Positions 52,694 to 61,189 of a DNA stretch of 64,000 nucleotides are shown here, piece by piece. Each line of letters starts with the position of its first letter. Position 1 is the first letter of the stretch. Under the pieces are notes generated by a model. That model ran no database searches. It saw nothing but the letters and a program-made list of their open reading frames with translations, and was not told where the DNA came from. A program made the translations under genes and the position numbers. Origin of the DNA: Acidovorax_G lacteus (GTDB taxonomy: Bacteria > Pseudomonadota > Gammaproteobacteria > Burkholderiales > Burkholderiaceae_C); assembly GCF_039540375.1 (NCBI RefSeq), contig NZ_BAABEX010000007.1:186001-250000 (forward strand), read 5' to 3'.

Positions 52694-52915
52694 ATGCGCG
52701 CTGTGTTTGCTGTCCTGGGCCTGCTGGTCACGCTGGCCGTGGTGATGTTCCTGGCCAAGGCCCGTCAGCCAGTGCCCGAACTGCCGCGCCCGGCGGTGGG
52801 CGGGGTGCAGGCCCCAGCCCCGGTCAATCCCCAGGCGCCGCCCACCGAGCAGGTGCGCCAGCAGGTTGAGGCGCTGATGCAGCAGCCGCGCCCCGAGCCC
52901 AAGGAATCCCCCTGA
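52694..52915 (+). CDS. small single-span membrane protein, unknown function
   Basis: A 73-residue protein. One N-terminal membrane helix (about 3-21, VFAVLGLLVTLAVVMFLA) is followed by a proline-rich tail (PVPELPRPAVGG, APAPVNPQAPP) with a short helix (TEQVRQQVEALMQQ). The ATG at 52694 has ggaga nine bases upstream and a tacagt -10-like box at 52650. I do not recognise the family. Position before the tadA fusion may be incidental. Confidence 0.65.
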   Translation: MRAVFAVLGLLVTLAVVMFLAKARQPVPELPRPAVGGVQAPAPVNPQAPPTEQVRQQVEALMQQPRPEPKESP

Positions 52916-52930
52916 AGGCAATGGGTCAAA

Positions 52931-52983
52931 ATGCTTGCTTGTGCTTGTCCAGGCTGAATAGTTTGCTACTAAATGAATAGCAT
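52931..52983 (+). repeat. palindromic repeat overlapping the tadA start codon
   Basis: A divergent copy: hairpin 1 is reduced to tgcttgtgcttgtccaggc, and hairpin 2 reads gctactaaatgaatagc (52967-52983). The atg in its loop (52973-52975) is the only ATG start available for the TadA fusion. Confidence 0.65.
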
Positions 52984-54385
52984 ATTGCCGCAGGTCAGCG
53001 CCGAAGACGACGCCCGCTGGATGCGCGCGGCCCTGGCCGAAGCGCGTGCCGCCCAGGCCGCGGGCGAAGTGCCGGTGGGCGCGGTGGTGGTGCAGGGCGG
53101 GCAGGTGGTGGCCACGGGCCGCAATGCGCCCGTGGGCGCGCACGACCCCACGGCCCATGCCGAAATCGTGGCCCTGCGCGCCGCGGCCGAGCGGCTGGGC
53201 AATTACCGGCTTGACGGCTGCACGGTGTACGTCACGCTGGAGCCCTGCGCCATGTGCAGCGGTGCCATGCTGCATGCGCGCGTCGCCCGCGTGGTGTACG
53301 GCGCGCCCGATGCCAAAACCGGCGCGGCGGGCTCGGTGCTCAACCTCTTTGCCAATGCCCAGCTCAACCACCACACCCAGGTGCAGGGCGGCGTGCTGGC
53401 CGACGACTGCGGGCAGGCGCTGAGCCAGTTCTTTCAGGCGCGGCGCAAGGCGCAGCGGGCCGAGGCTCTGGCCCGCCACCCGCTGCGCGACGACGCGCTG
53501 CGCACGCCCGACGCCCGCTTTGCCCACCTGCCGGGCTACCCCTGGGCCCCGCATTACCTGAGCGACCTGCCCAGCCTGGCGGGCCTGCGCCTGCACTACC
53601 TGGACGAAGGCCCGCGCGATGCGCAGCGCACCTGGTTGTGCCTGCACGGCAACCCGGCCTGGAGCTACCTGTGGCGGCGCATGCTGCCGGTGTGGCTCGC
53701 CGCGGGCGACCGCGTGGTGGCGCCCGACCTGATTGGCTTCGGCAAAAGCGACAAGCCCAAGAAGGACGCTTTCCACCGCTTTGGCTGGCACCGCCAGGTG
53801 TTGCTCGAACTGATTGAGCGGCTGGATCTGCAGCGCGTGGTGCTGGCCGTACAGGACTGGGGCGGCATCCTGGGCCTGACGCTGCCGCCGGAGGCCCCGG
53901 CGCGCTACCAGGGCCTGCTCGTGATGAACACCCTGCTGGCCACGGGCGAGCAGCCGCTGTCGCCGGGCTTTCGGGCCTGGCGGCAGATGTGTGCCGACAA
54001 ACCGCTGTACGGCGTGGGCCGGCTGTTGGCGCGGGGCAACCCCCACCTGTCGCCGGCCGAATGCGCGGCCTATGACGCGCCCTTTCCCGACGCTGGTACC
54101 CGCGCCGCGCTGCGGGCGTTTCCGCGCTTGGTGCCCGAGGGGCCCGACGCCGAAGGCGCCGCCTTTGCGCGGGCGGCTGCGCCTTTCTGGGCGCAGCAAT
54201 GGCAGGGCCGCACGCTCATGGCCGTGGGCGCGCAAGACCCGGTGCTGGGCCTGCCGGTGATGCAGGCGCTGGCCCGGCAGATCCGCGGCTGCCCCGAACC
54301 CTGGGTGCTGCCTGCAGCGGGTCACTTCGTACAGGAGCATGGCGAGGTTATTGCCCGCCGGGCTGTGGAATACTTTGCCGCCTGA
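52973..54385 (+). CDS. tadA: tRNA adenosine(34) deaminase fused to a haloalkane dehalogenase-type hydrolase
   Basis: A 470-residue two-domain protein. Residues 14-160 are TadA, which converts A34 of tRNA-Arg to inosine: zinc motif H62-A-E64 and PCAMC at 91-95. After a short linker, residues 175-470 form a DhlA-like alpha/beta hydrolase: HGNPAWSYLWR (oxyanion/halide site), nucleophile D295 in VQDWGG, acid D422 in AVGAQDP and base H451 in AAGHFVQEHGE, a complete triad. The start is in a palindromic repeat copy and has no clear ribosome site. The frame is continuous with no internal stop, so the fusion appears genuine. What the second domain dehalogenates, if anything, is unknown. Confidence 0.92.
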   Translation: MNSILPQVSAEDDARWMRAALAEARAAQAAGEVPVGAVVVQGGQVVATGRNAPVGAHDPTAHAEIVALRAAAERLGNYRLDGCTVYVTLEPCAMCSGAMLHARVARVVYGAPDAKTGAAGSVLNLFANAQLNHHTQVQGGVLADDCGQALSQFFQARRKAQRAEALARHPLRDDALRTPDARFAHLPGYPWAPHYLSDLPSLAGLRLHYLDEGPRDAQRTWLCLHGNPAWSYLWRRMLPVWLAAGDRVVAPDLIGFGKSDKPKKDAFHRFGWHRQVLLELIERLDLQRVVLAVQDWGGILGLTLPPEAPARYQGLLVMNTLLATGEQPLSPGFRAWRQMCADKPLYGVGRLLARGNPHLSPAECAAYDAPFPDAGTRAALRAFPRLVPEGPDAEGAAFARAAAPFWAQQWQGRTLMAVGAQDPVLGLPVMQALARQIRGCPEPWVLPAAGHFVQEHGEVIARRAVEYFAA

Positions 54386-54396
54386 CTTCCTGTCGC

Positions 54397-55455
54397 ATGA
54401 CGCCCCGGCCGTGTGCCTCACGCTCGGGTGTACTGTTGTTTGAATTCCCCTGGAGCGGGCCTTGTGGCCCGAATGCCTTGCCGCACGACCACGACCTGGC
54501 GCACAGCGCCCACGACCCCGGCCCCCAGCACATCTACATCTACTCGCCGGCCAGCGCGATCCGCGACAAGGCGGCGTTTCGCCGCGGCATCGCACGCCTC
54601 AAGGCCATGGGCCACGAGGTTGAGGTGGACCCGGACGCCCAGGCCGTGCACACCCGCTTTGCAGGCGACGACGCCACGCGGCTGGCGGCCATCCACCGCG
54701 CCGCGGCCAGCGGGGCCGATGTGGCGCTGATCACCCGCGGTGCCTACGGCTACACGCGCATCCTGCCGGGCATCCGCTACAAGGCCGTGGCCCGTGCCAT
54801 CGAAGGCGGCATGCGTTTTGTGGGCATGAGCGACTTCACAGCGTTCCAGTGCGCTGTGCTCGCGCAGACGGGTGCCACCACCTGGGCCGGCCCGTCGCTG
54901 ATCGGCGACCTGGGCGTGGAGGGCGAGCCCGACGACATCATGCTGGCCTGCTTGGATGACCTGCTGACCGGCCACGGCGAGGGCGCGGGCTGGACGCTGG
55001 GCCGCGAGAAGCCACGCGCCGACGGATCGCCCGCCGTGCCGGAGTTGTACGTGAAGAAGGCGCAGCTCTGGGGGGGGAACCTGGCGGTGCTGACCAGCCT
55101 GCTGGGCACGCCGTACTTCCCTGAAGTGAAGGGCGGGGTGCTGTTCGTGGAGGACGTGAGCGAGCATCCGTACCGCATCGAGCGCATGCTCACGCAACTG
55201 CTGCTGGCCGGGGTGCTGGCGCGGCAGAAAGCCATCGTGCTCGGCCAGTTCACTGGCTACAAACTCGCGCCGCACGACAAGGGCTTCAAGCTCGCCACGG
55301 TGGTTGACTGGCTGCGCACGCAGACCAAGGTGCCAGTGCTGACCAACCTGCCGTTCGGCCATGTGCCGACCAAGGTGGTACTGCCCGTGGGCGCACAGGT
55401 GTCGCTGTCGGTCGAGGGGCGCGATGCGCTGATCTATTGGGGCCACGCGCACTGA
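54397..55455 (+). CDS. ldcA: LD-carboxypeptidase family protein (S66)
   Basis: A 352-residue cytoplasmic peptidase of family S66, which trims the terminal D-alanine from recycled muropeptides. The catalytic serine is S145 in GMSDFTAFQC, and the partner glutamate and histidine lie in VEDVSEHPYRIERML and NLPFGHVPTK. Homology begins near residue 45 (IYIYSPASAIRDK), so the first 40 residues may not be translated; a TTG at 54478 is an alternative start giving 325 residues. It follows the tadA fusion by 11 bases on the same strand and is probably cotranscribed. Confidence 0.88.
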   Translation: MTPRPCASRSGVLLFEFPWSGPCGPNALPHDHDLAHSAHDPGPQHIYIYSPASAIRDKAAFRRGIARLKAMGHEVEVDPDAQAVHTRFAGDDATRLAAIHRAAASGADVALITRGAYGYTRILPGIRYKAVARAIEGGMRFVGMSDFTAFQCAVLAQTGATTWAGPSLIGDLGVEGEPDDIMLACLDDLLTGHGEGAGWTLGREKPRADGSPAVPELYVKKAQLWGGNLAVLTSLLGTPYFPEVKGGVLFVEDVSEHPYRIERMLTQLLLAGVLARQKAIVLGQFTGYKLAPHDKGFKLATVVDWLRTQTKVPVLTNLPFGHVPTKVVLPVGAQVSLSVEGRDALIYWGHAH

Positions 55456-55503
55456 GCGCTCCGGAGGCTCGCTGACGTGGGCCTTCCGGTGTGGGCCCTG
55501 CGG

Positions 55504-55851
55504 TCAGCGCCGCCGTGGCACGCGGCAGGGCTGGGGGCTGCCCGACAGCAGTGTCTGGAACAGCGTGGGCAAGCAGGCGAGCTTTTCGTCGGCCTCGTAC
55601 TCGCTGGCATGCTGGACCAGCAGTGCCCGCAGGTCGGTGCGCAGGTACCACAGCGCCTCTGCCCCTGTGGCGTAACGCAGTCGAAGGCCCATGCGGGCCA
55701 CATCACAGCCCTCCAGGCCCTGCAGGGTGTGCAGCATGGCCTGGCGTGCCACTTCCAGTGCGTTGTCTCGCACCCAGGCCGTGGACGCGGGCGCATCCCG
55801 ACCGCTCTGGGAGAGCGGTGTGGCACGCAGATCAGGCTTGTGGCAACGCAT
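55504..55851 (-). CDS. hypothetical protein
   Basis: A 115-residue frame starting at the ATG at 55851 (MRCHKPDLRATPLSQ). It is helical and balanced in charge (ALEVARQAMLHTLQGLEGCD, DLRALLVQHASEYEADEKLA), looks like a small soluble protein, and is not a shadow of another gene because the opposite strand is empty here. I do not recognise it. The region 55852-56121 separates it from the divergent adenylate cyclase gene. Confidence 0.5.
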   Translation of the reverse strand: MRCHKPDLRATPLSQSGRDAPASTAWVRDNALEVARQAMLHTLQGLEGCDVARMGLRLRYATGAEALWYLRTDLRALLVQHASEYEADEKLACLPTLFQTLLSGSPQPCRVPRRR

Positions 55852-56121
55852 GGAGCAAATTCGTAAGAGTGCACACGGTACGTCCATGCCTTGTGCGGCG
55901 CAAGTGCGCTGCTCCTGTTTTTGCACAAAGACAACAGGTCTGCCATGTCGATAGATTTTTTTGCAGGCCCTTGTGCGCCCAGGCAGCCCCGTGCCATCAA
56001 GGATTGCAGACCGCCGGCCACGTGTGTGGCCCTGCCTGTCCCCATCAGACCGCTGCCGAGCAGCCGACCCATCGAATAAACTGGCTCGCATGATGTACCT
56101 GATGGCACAGGAAGCGCGCGG

Positions 56122-57054
56122 ATGACGACCACCGTGGCCTTTGCGGATCTGTCCGGCAGCACCGCGCTGTTCGAATCCTTGGGCAATGTGCAGGCCACCG
56201 AGGTCATCACCCGCCTTACGCAGTGGATCGGCGAGGTCGCCCTGGAGGAAGGGGGCCGGGTGGTCAAAAAGCTCGGCGACGGCGTGCTCATGCGTTTCGA
56301 GCGTGCCGATGTCGCCGTCCACGCCGCCGCGCAGCTGCTGCGTCGCCATGCCGAGCACCTGGCCCAATGGCCGGGGCCAGCGGCCCTGCAACTGCGCGTA
56401 GGCCTGGCCAGTGGCGAGGTGCTGGAAGTTGAGGGCGACTGCTACGGCGAGGCGGTGAACGTGGCCGCCCGGCTCTGCGAGCGCGCAGGCCCGTCCGAGA
56501 TCTGGGCCACCGAGGGCACGCTGGTGCGGGCGCAGCAGGTGCCGCGGGTGCGCTTTCATCGGCTGGGCACGCTGGACATCCGTGGCAAGGTCGAGCGCCT
56601 GGTGCTCTACCGTGTAGATTGGGGCGACCCTGAGGCCAGCGAGGCGGCAGAGGCCGTCACCCAACAAGCCCAACTGGTGAGCCAGTTTGCCACCATGGAA
56701 TCGCTGGCCGGCCGCGTCGAGCTGACCTGGCCCGAAGGGGCGCGCACCTTCACGGGCCTCGACACACCGGTGCTGATTGGCCGTTCGGCAGAACAGCATG
56801 TCTGGATCAACGACCCCCATGTCTCGCGCCAGCATGCGCGCATCGACTGGCGCGGTACCGCCTTCACCCTGACCGACACCAGCTCGTTCGGGACGTGGCT
56901 GTGGTTCGACGGCAGCGACGCACCGCTGGTGCTGCGTCGCGATGCCTGTTTGCTGCATGGGCGAGGCCGTATTTCGCTGGGTGTTCCATTTGAAGGACGC
57001 ACCGACCCGGTCATCCGCTTTGCGGTAACGGGCGCTTCCATGCGCATCAGCTGA
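56122..57054 (+). CDS. class III adenylate cyclase with C-terminal FHA domain
   Basis: A 310-residue soluble protein. Residues 1-165 form a class III cyclase domain with the metal aspartates D9 (AFADLSGST) and D53 (KKLGDGVLMRF), the adenine-selecting K50 and D106 (GDCYGEAVNVAAR), and transition-state residues N113 and R117, so cyclic AMP formation is likely. Residues 195-305 are an FHA phosphothreonine-binding domain (LIGRSAEQHVWINDPHVSRQHARI and FGTW split by a strand). This links a Ser/Thr kinase signal to cAMP output. A Crp/Fnr-type regulator is encoded at the window end, but any link is unproven. Confidence 0.9.
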   Translation: MTTTVAFADLSGSTALFESLGNVQATEVITRLTQWIGEVALEEGGRVVKKLGDGVLMRFERADVAVHAAAQLLRRHAEHLAQWPGPAALQLRVGLASGEVLEVEGDCYGEAVNVAARLCERAGPSEIWATEGTLVRAQQVPRVRFHRLGTLDIRGKVERLVLYRVDWGDPEASEAAEAVTQQAQLVSQFATMESLAGRVELTWPEGARTFTGLDTPVLIGRSAEQHVWINDPHVSRQHARIDWRGTAFTLTDTSSFGTWLWFDGSDAPLVLRRDACLLHGRGRISLGVPFEGRTDPVIRFAVTGASMRIS

Positions 57055-57236
57055 GGCCGCCTTTGGGAGGCCTTCCGCGGCCGCGCACACTGCGCGGCAG
57101 CCCGGCTCTGCTGCGCTTATGCTCGCAGCCCTGGACGTGAATCTGGGCAGGCGCTACTGCCCGTTTTCATCACACCATGTTGGGGCGCAGCATCATCGAG
57201 AGGGGCTGCGCTCTTGTGGACCACAAGGAGATTGCA

Positions 57237-59759
57237 ATGGGATGGATGAAGCACACGGCCGTGGGTGTGGTCGTGGCAGCGCTGCTGGCAGGAGCCGGTG
57301 CAGCCGTGTATGTGCAGAGTGCAATGCCGACGCTTGACGGCCGCCTGCCCGTGGTGGGCCTGCACAGCCCCGTCGAGGTGCTGCGCGACACCGCCGATGT
57401 GACCCATATTCGCGCCCAGTCGCCGCAAGACGCCTGGTTTGCGCTGGGCTGGGTGCATGCGCAGGAGCGCACGTGGCAGTTGGAGTTCAACCGCCGCGTG
57501 ATGCACGGCACCCTGTCTGAGGTGTTCGGCCCGGCCACGCTCGACACCGACAAGCTCATGCGCGCGCTTGACATCCGCGGCACCGCGCGCCGCCAGTACC
57601 AGGGCCTGCCCCCGTATGCGCAGGAGGCGCTGCAGCGCTACAGCGCAGGCATTGCCGCTTACCACCGCAACCGTCCGAATGCGCTGTCGCCGGAGTTCCA
57701 TGTACTGGGCGTGCGCCCGGGAGGCGCCGATAGCGAGCCCTGGTCGCCCGAAGACAGCGTGGGCTGGGCGCTGATGATGGCGCTGGACCTGGGCGGCAAC
57801 TGGGGCAACGAGTTTGCGCGCCTGAGCATGGCGCAGACGCTGGACACCGACCGGCTGTGGCAGCTGATGCCGCCGTACCCGGGCGAGCCCCCGGCCGCCA
57901 CGGCCGACCTGGCCGCGCTGTACCGATCGCTGGGGGTGTACCGTGCCGCGGCTGACAAGTCTGCCAACGCCGCGGCTGTGCCCAACACAGCGGTCGCCCC
58001 TGCGGCCGGCTGGCTCACGCGCCAGGTGGCCCAGGGCATGCAGGCCTGGGCGCAGGATGTGGCCGCGCAGGCCGGCACCAACGAGGGCAAGGGCAGCAAC
58101 AACTGGGTGGTGGCAGGTAGCCGCACCCGCAGCGGCAAGCCGCTGCTGGCCAACGACCCCCACCTGGGCCTGAGCGCGCCCGCGATCTGGTACTTCGCGG
58201 GCCTTCAGGCCCCGGCGGGCAAGGCCGCCGATGGAACGCACGTCGGCGCGATCGATGCCGTGGGCGCCACGCTGCCGGGTCTGCCGTTTGTGGTGCTGGG
58301 CCGCACGCCCACCGTGGCCTGGGGCTTTACCAACACCGGGCCCGATGTGCAGGACCTGTACCTGGAGCAGATCAACCCCGCCAACCCGGCCGAGTACCGC
58401 ACGCCCGACGGCTGGGCCGCCTTTGAGCAGCGCACCGAGACCATCCGCGTCAAGGGCCAGCCCGACACCGTGGTGACATTGCGCCGCACGCGCCACGGCC
58501 CGGTGCTCAGCGACGCGCAGAAGTCGCACACCGACGTGCTGGACCTGTCGCGCCATGTGATTGCACTGCGCTGGAGCGCGCTGGACGCCGACAACCAGAC
58601 CGTGCTGGCGGGCCTGCAGACCAACCAGGCGCGCACGGTGGACGAGCTGTTCCAGGCCTTTGCGCACTATCACTCGCCCATGCAAAGCGTGGTGGCTGCC
58701 GACGTGCAGGGCCGCATCCGCATGAAGGCCGTGGGCCGCGTGCCGCTGCGCCATGCCGACAATGACATCCGCGGCGTGGCCCCGTCGCCCGGCTGGGATG
58801 CGCGCTACGACTGGCAGGGCTGGTTGGCGTATGCCGACACGCCGGAAGACGACGGCAGCAAGGGCTGGATTGCCACGGCCAACCAGCGCATCACGGCGCC
58901 GGACTACCCGCATTACCTCACGCAGGACTGGGCGCTGCCCTACCGCTACGACCGCATTGCCGAGCGGCTGGAGGCCACGCCCCTGCACGACCACCAGAGC
59001 ATGCGCGACCTGCACGCAGACATCACCTCGCTGGCCGCGCGCCGTCTGCTGCCGCACCTGCAGCGCACCGCGTCGGACCACCCGCTGGCCGCCGCCGCAC
59101 AGGCCCAGTTGCAGGGCTTTGACGGCGTGATGGACGCCCAGCGCGCTGCGCCGCTGATCTTTGCCGCCTGGGTGGACGAGCTCACCCGCGGCCTGATCGT
59201 GCCCAAGGTGGGCGAGGCGCGTTTCAAGGCCACCTATGGCAAGCGCGACTACCGTGCGGGCCTGGAAGGCATGCTCGAGCGCAACGACGTCTGGTGGTGC
59301 GGCGAGCAAGGCTGCGGCGCGGCCTCGTCGGCCGCGCTCGCGCGCGCGCTGGACCGCCTGCAGGCCGCCTACGGCTCAGACCCGGCCGCCTGGCGCTGGG
59401 GCGACGCACACCCGGCCCGCAGCGTGCACCGCCCGTTTGGCAACGTGCCCGCGCTGGCCCGCCACTTCGACGTCAACGTGCCCTCGCACGGCGACTCGTA
59501 CACCGTCAACGTCGGCCAGTACAACCCGGGCGAGGCCAGCGGCCCGTTCGTCAACCGCCATGCCGCATCGCTGCGTGCGGTGTACGACCTGGCGGACCCG
59601 GAGCAGTCGCGCTTCATCTACCAGACGGGACAGAGCGGCCTGGTGTTCTCGCCCCGTTACCGCGACATGGCGCGCACCTGGGCCGACACCGGCTACCGCC
59701 CGCTGCAGCGCGAGCCCCGCTTCTGGTCGCACGAGCTGCTGCTGCAGCCTGCGCGCTGA
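57237..59759 (+). CDS. penicillin acylase family Ntn hydrolase
   Basis: An 840-residue precursor of the S45 family, whose members cleave amide bonds in penicillins, acyl-homoserine lactones or related N-acyl compounds. An N-terminal signal/anchor (about 8-27) sends it to the periplasm. Autoproteolysis should occur before S287 in GKGSNNWVVAG, making that serine the new N-terminal nucleophile of the beta chain. The following NDPHLGLSAPAIWY and the late asparagine-containing VNVGQYNPGEAS region are family-typical. The start at 57237 has aaggag seven bases upstream. An asparaginase gene follows 15 bases later. The natural substrate is not evident. Confidence 0.9.
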   Translation: MGWMKHTAVGVVVAALLAGAGAAVYVQSAMPTLDGRLPVVGLHSPVEVLRDTADVTHIRAQSPQDAWFALGWVHAQERTWQLEFNRRVMHGTLSEVFGPATLDTDKLMRALDIRGTARRQYQGLPPYAQEALQRYSAGIAAYHRNRPNALSPEFHVLGVRPGGADSEPWSPEDSVGWALMMALDLGGNWGNEFARLSMAQTLDTDRLWQLMPPYPGEPPAATADLAALYRSLGVYRAAADKSANAAAVPNTAVAPAAGWLTRQVAQGMQAWAQDVAAQAGTNEGKGSNNWVVAGSRTRSGKPLLANDPHLGLSAPAIWYFAGLQAPAGKAADGTHVGAIDAVGATLPGLPFVVLGRTPTVAWGFTNTGPDVQDLYLEQINPANPAEYRTPDGWAAFEQRTETIRVKGQPDTVVTLRRTRHGPVLSDAQKSHTDVLDLSRHVIALRWSALDADNQTVLAGLQTNQARTVDELFQAFAHYHSPMQSVVAADVQGRIRMKAVGRVPLRHADNDIRGVAPSPGWDARYDWQGWLAYADTPEDDGSKGWIATANQRITAPDYPHYLTQDWALPYRYDRIAERLEATPLHDHQSMRDLHADITSLAARRLLPHLQRTASDHPLAAAAQAQLQGFDGVMDAQRAAPLIFAAWVDELTRGLIVPKVGEARFKATYGKRDYRAGLEGMLERNDVWWCGEQGCGAASSAALARALDRLQAAYGSDPAAWRWGDAHPARSVHRPFGNVPALARHFDVNVPSHGDSYTVNVGQYNPGEASGPFVNRHAASLRAVYDLADPEQSRFIYQTGQSGLVFSPRYRDMARTWADTGYRPLQREPRFWSHELLLQPAR

Positions 59760-59774
59760 CCCCCGGAGCCCGCC

Positions 59775-60794
59775 ATGGACTGGACCCCGCTCATCGAAAC
59801 CAGCCGCGGCCCGCTGGTCGAATGCCAGCACTGGGGCGCGGTGGCCGTGACCGACCGCGACGGTCGCCTGCTCGCGCATGCGGGCAACCCGCAGGTGCGC
59901 GTGTTCACGCGCTCCACCATCAAGCCCTTTCAGGCGCTGCCGCTGGTGCAGTCGGGCGCGGCGCAGGACCTGGGCTGGGGCACCGACGAACTGGCCATGC
60001 TCTGCGCCAGCCACAGCGGTGAATCCTTCCACGCCCGGCAGACGGCCCGCATGCTGGCCAGCGCGGGGCAGGGGCCGGGCGCGCTGCAGTGCGGCCAGCA
60101 CCCGCCGCTGTTCACGCAGCTGGGCCTGGCCGATGTGGCGCTGGAGGTGGGCGACACCCCTTCCGCGCTGCACCACAACTGCAGCGGTAAGCACGCGGGT
60201 TTTGTGGCGTACTGCGTGCGCCACGGCCTGCCGCTGGCCGACCACCTGGAGCCGCAGCATCCGCTGCAGCAGGCGGTGCGCGCCGCGCTGGCGCAGGTCA
60301 CCGACACGCCCGAGGCCGAGCTGGTGATGGGCATTGATGGCTGCTCGGCCCCCAACTACGCGCTGCCGCTGCAGCGCCTGGCCCAGGGCTATGCGCGGCT
60401 GGCCGGTGGCTGGCCCGCCCAGCCCGCCACCGACGCCGCGCTGCGCGCCCTGGCCGACGCGATGGTGGCGCGGCCCGATCTGGTGTCGGGCACGGGCCGG
60501 CACGACCTGGACATCATGCGCGCCGGGCGCGGCGATTGGGTGTCCAAAACCGGGGCCGACGGCGTGCAGGTGGTGGGCAGCCGCAGCCGCGGCCAGGCCT
60601 TCGCCCTCAAGGTGCTGGACGGCAACATCACCGCCCAGGTGGCTGCCGCGGTCGAGGTGATGGCCCAACTGGGCTGGCTGGACGCTGCCCAGGTCGAAGC
60701 GCTGGCCCCGCGCCGTGCCGCCACCATTGCCACGGTGCGCGGGCGCGCCGTGGGCGAACGGCGGCCGGTGCTGCAACTGCAGTGGGTGGTGTGA
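59775..60794 (+). CDS. L-asparaginase II family protein (Rhizobium etli AnsA type)
   Basis: A 339-residue protein of the PF06089 family, whose fold is that of serine beta-lactamases and not of the classical asparaginases. Conserved pieces: the Ser-Lys pair S47/K50 in FTRSTIKPFQALPL, CASHSGE around residue 79, the zinc-associated HHNCSGKHAGF with C136 and K139, GIDGCSAPNYALPL and SKTGADGVQ. It hydrolyses asparagine to aspartate and ammonia in the characterised relative. It has no signal peptide. It is 15 bases downstream of the penicillin acylase-like gene and surely in the same transcript. Confidence 0.88.
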   Translation: MDWTPLIETSRGPLVECQHWGAVAVTDRDGRLLAHAGNPQVRVFTRSTIKPFQALPLVQSGAAQDLGWGTDELAMLCASHSGESFHARQTARMLASAGQGPGALQCGQHPPLFTQLGLADVALEVGDTPSALHHNCSGKHAGFVAYCVRHGLPLADHLEPQHPLQQAVRAALAQVTDTPEAELVMGIDGCSAPNYALPLQRLAQGYARLAGGWPAQPATDAALRALADAMVARPDLVSGTGRHDLDIMRAGRGDWVSKTGADGVQVVGSRSRGQAFALKVLDGNITAQVAAAVEVMAQLGWLDAAQVEALAPRRAATIATVRGRAVGERRPVLQLQWVV

Positions 60795-60864
60795 TGGCCC
60801 CGGCCGCGACACCGGGTGGAGCGGCCCGGGGTTCGGCTGCTGCAGATTGGGCCCAATGGGCTGC

Positions 60865-60908
60865 CCGTGCTGAGAGGTTAAGCACGATCAGCTATCAAAA
60901 GCATAGCA
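60865..60908 (+). repeat. palindromic repeat after the asparaginase gene
   Basis: Arms cgtgct (60865-60870) and agcacg (60881-60886) form a shortened hairpin 1; hairpin 2, gctat-caaaagc-atagc, starts at 60891 and is identical to that of the copy inside purL. Confidence 0.8.
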
Positions 60909-61089
60909 TCCAGGGCCGGTTTGGCTGCAGTGCCTAACCCCTGGCCGCTAGCCGTGGGCCTTGGTGGCAGGTGTGACGTGCGGGGCGACACGTTCATGAC
61001 CCCGGCGTGCGTGCCAGAACTTGCAGACCGAGGGCTGCCCTGGTGATGATCCACGGTCGCTGTGCAAGGATCTCAACATAAAAAAAGCC

Positions 61090-61130
61090 GCTCGTGCTGG
61101 AGAGACAAGCACGAGCAGCTATCAAAAGAG
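61090..61130 (+). repeat. palindromic repeat before the acyl-CoA dehydrogenase terminus
   Basis: Hairpin 1 is intact (gctcgtgct at 61090-61098, agcacgagc at 61108-61116). Hairpin 2 has lost its right arm (gctatcaaaagaggagc). With the aaaaaa at 61080-61086 it forms a minus-strand terminator for the acyl-CoA dehydrogenase gene. Confidence 0.8.
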
Positions 61131-61189
61131 GAGCGCCAGGATCGGCAACGCTCCCCACCGTAGAACCGGCCGGGGCCGGCGGCAGCCGG

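Larger units (their letters stand above)
60795..61189. other. 395-base intergenic region with two repeat copies
   Basis: Between the asparaginase gene and the convergent acyl-CoA dehydrogenase gene lie two palindromic repeat copies (60865-60908 and 61090-61130) and GC-rich filler. No gene is seen. An aaaaaag tract precedes the second repeat, so that hairpin reads as a terminator on the minus strand (stem then ttttttt) for the acyl-CoA dehydrogenase. Confidence 0.6.

Noticed and set aside
54733..54780. Apparent loss of the catalytic serine in the S66 peptidase (GAYGYTR instead of GGYGAS)
   Set aside because: The nucleophile of this family is the serine of the later SDFTA motif (Ser106 in E. 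coli), and that serine is present as S145, so the active site is intact.
55852..57090. Longer minus-strand frame running from 57090 to 55504
   Set aside because: Its upstream two thirds are opposite the well supported cyclase-FHA gene; only the last 115 codons lie in free sequence and were kept as a hypothetical gene.
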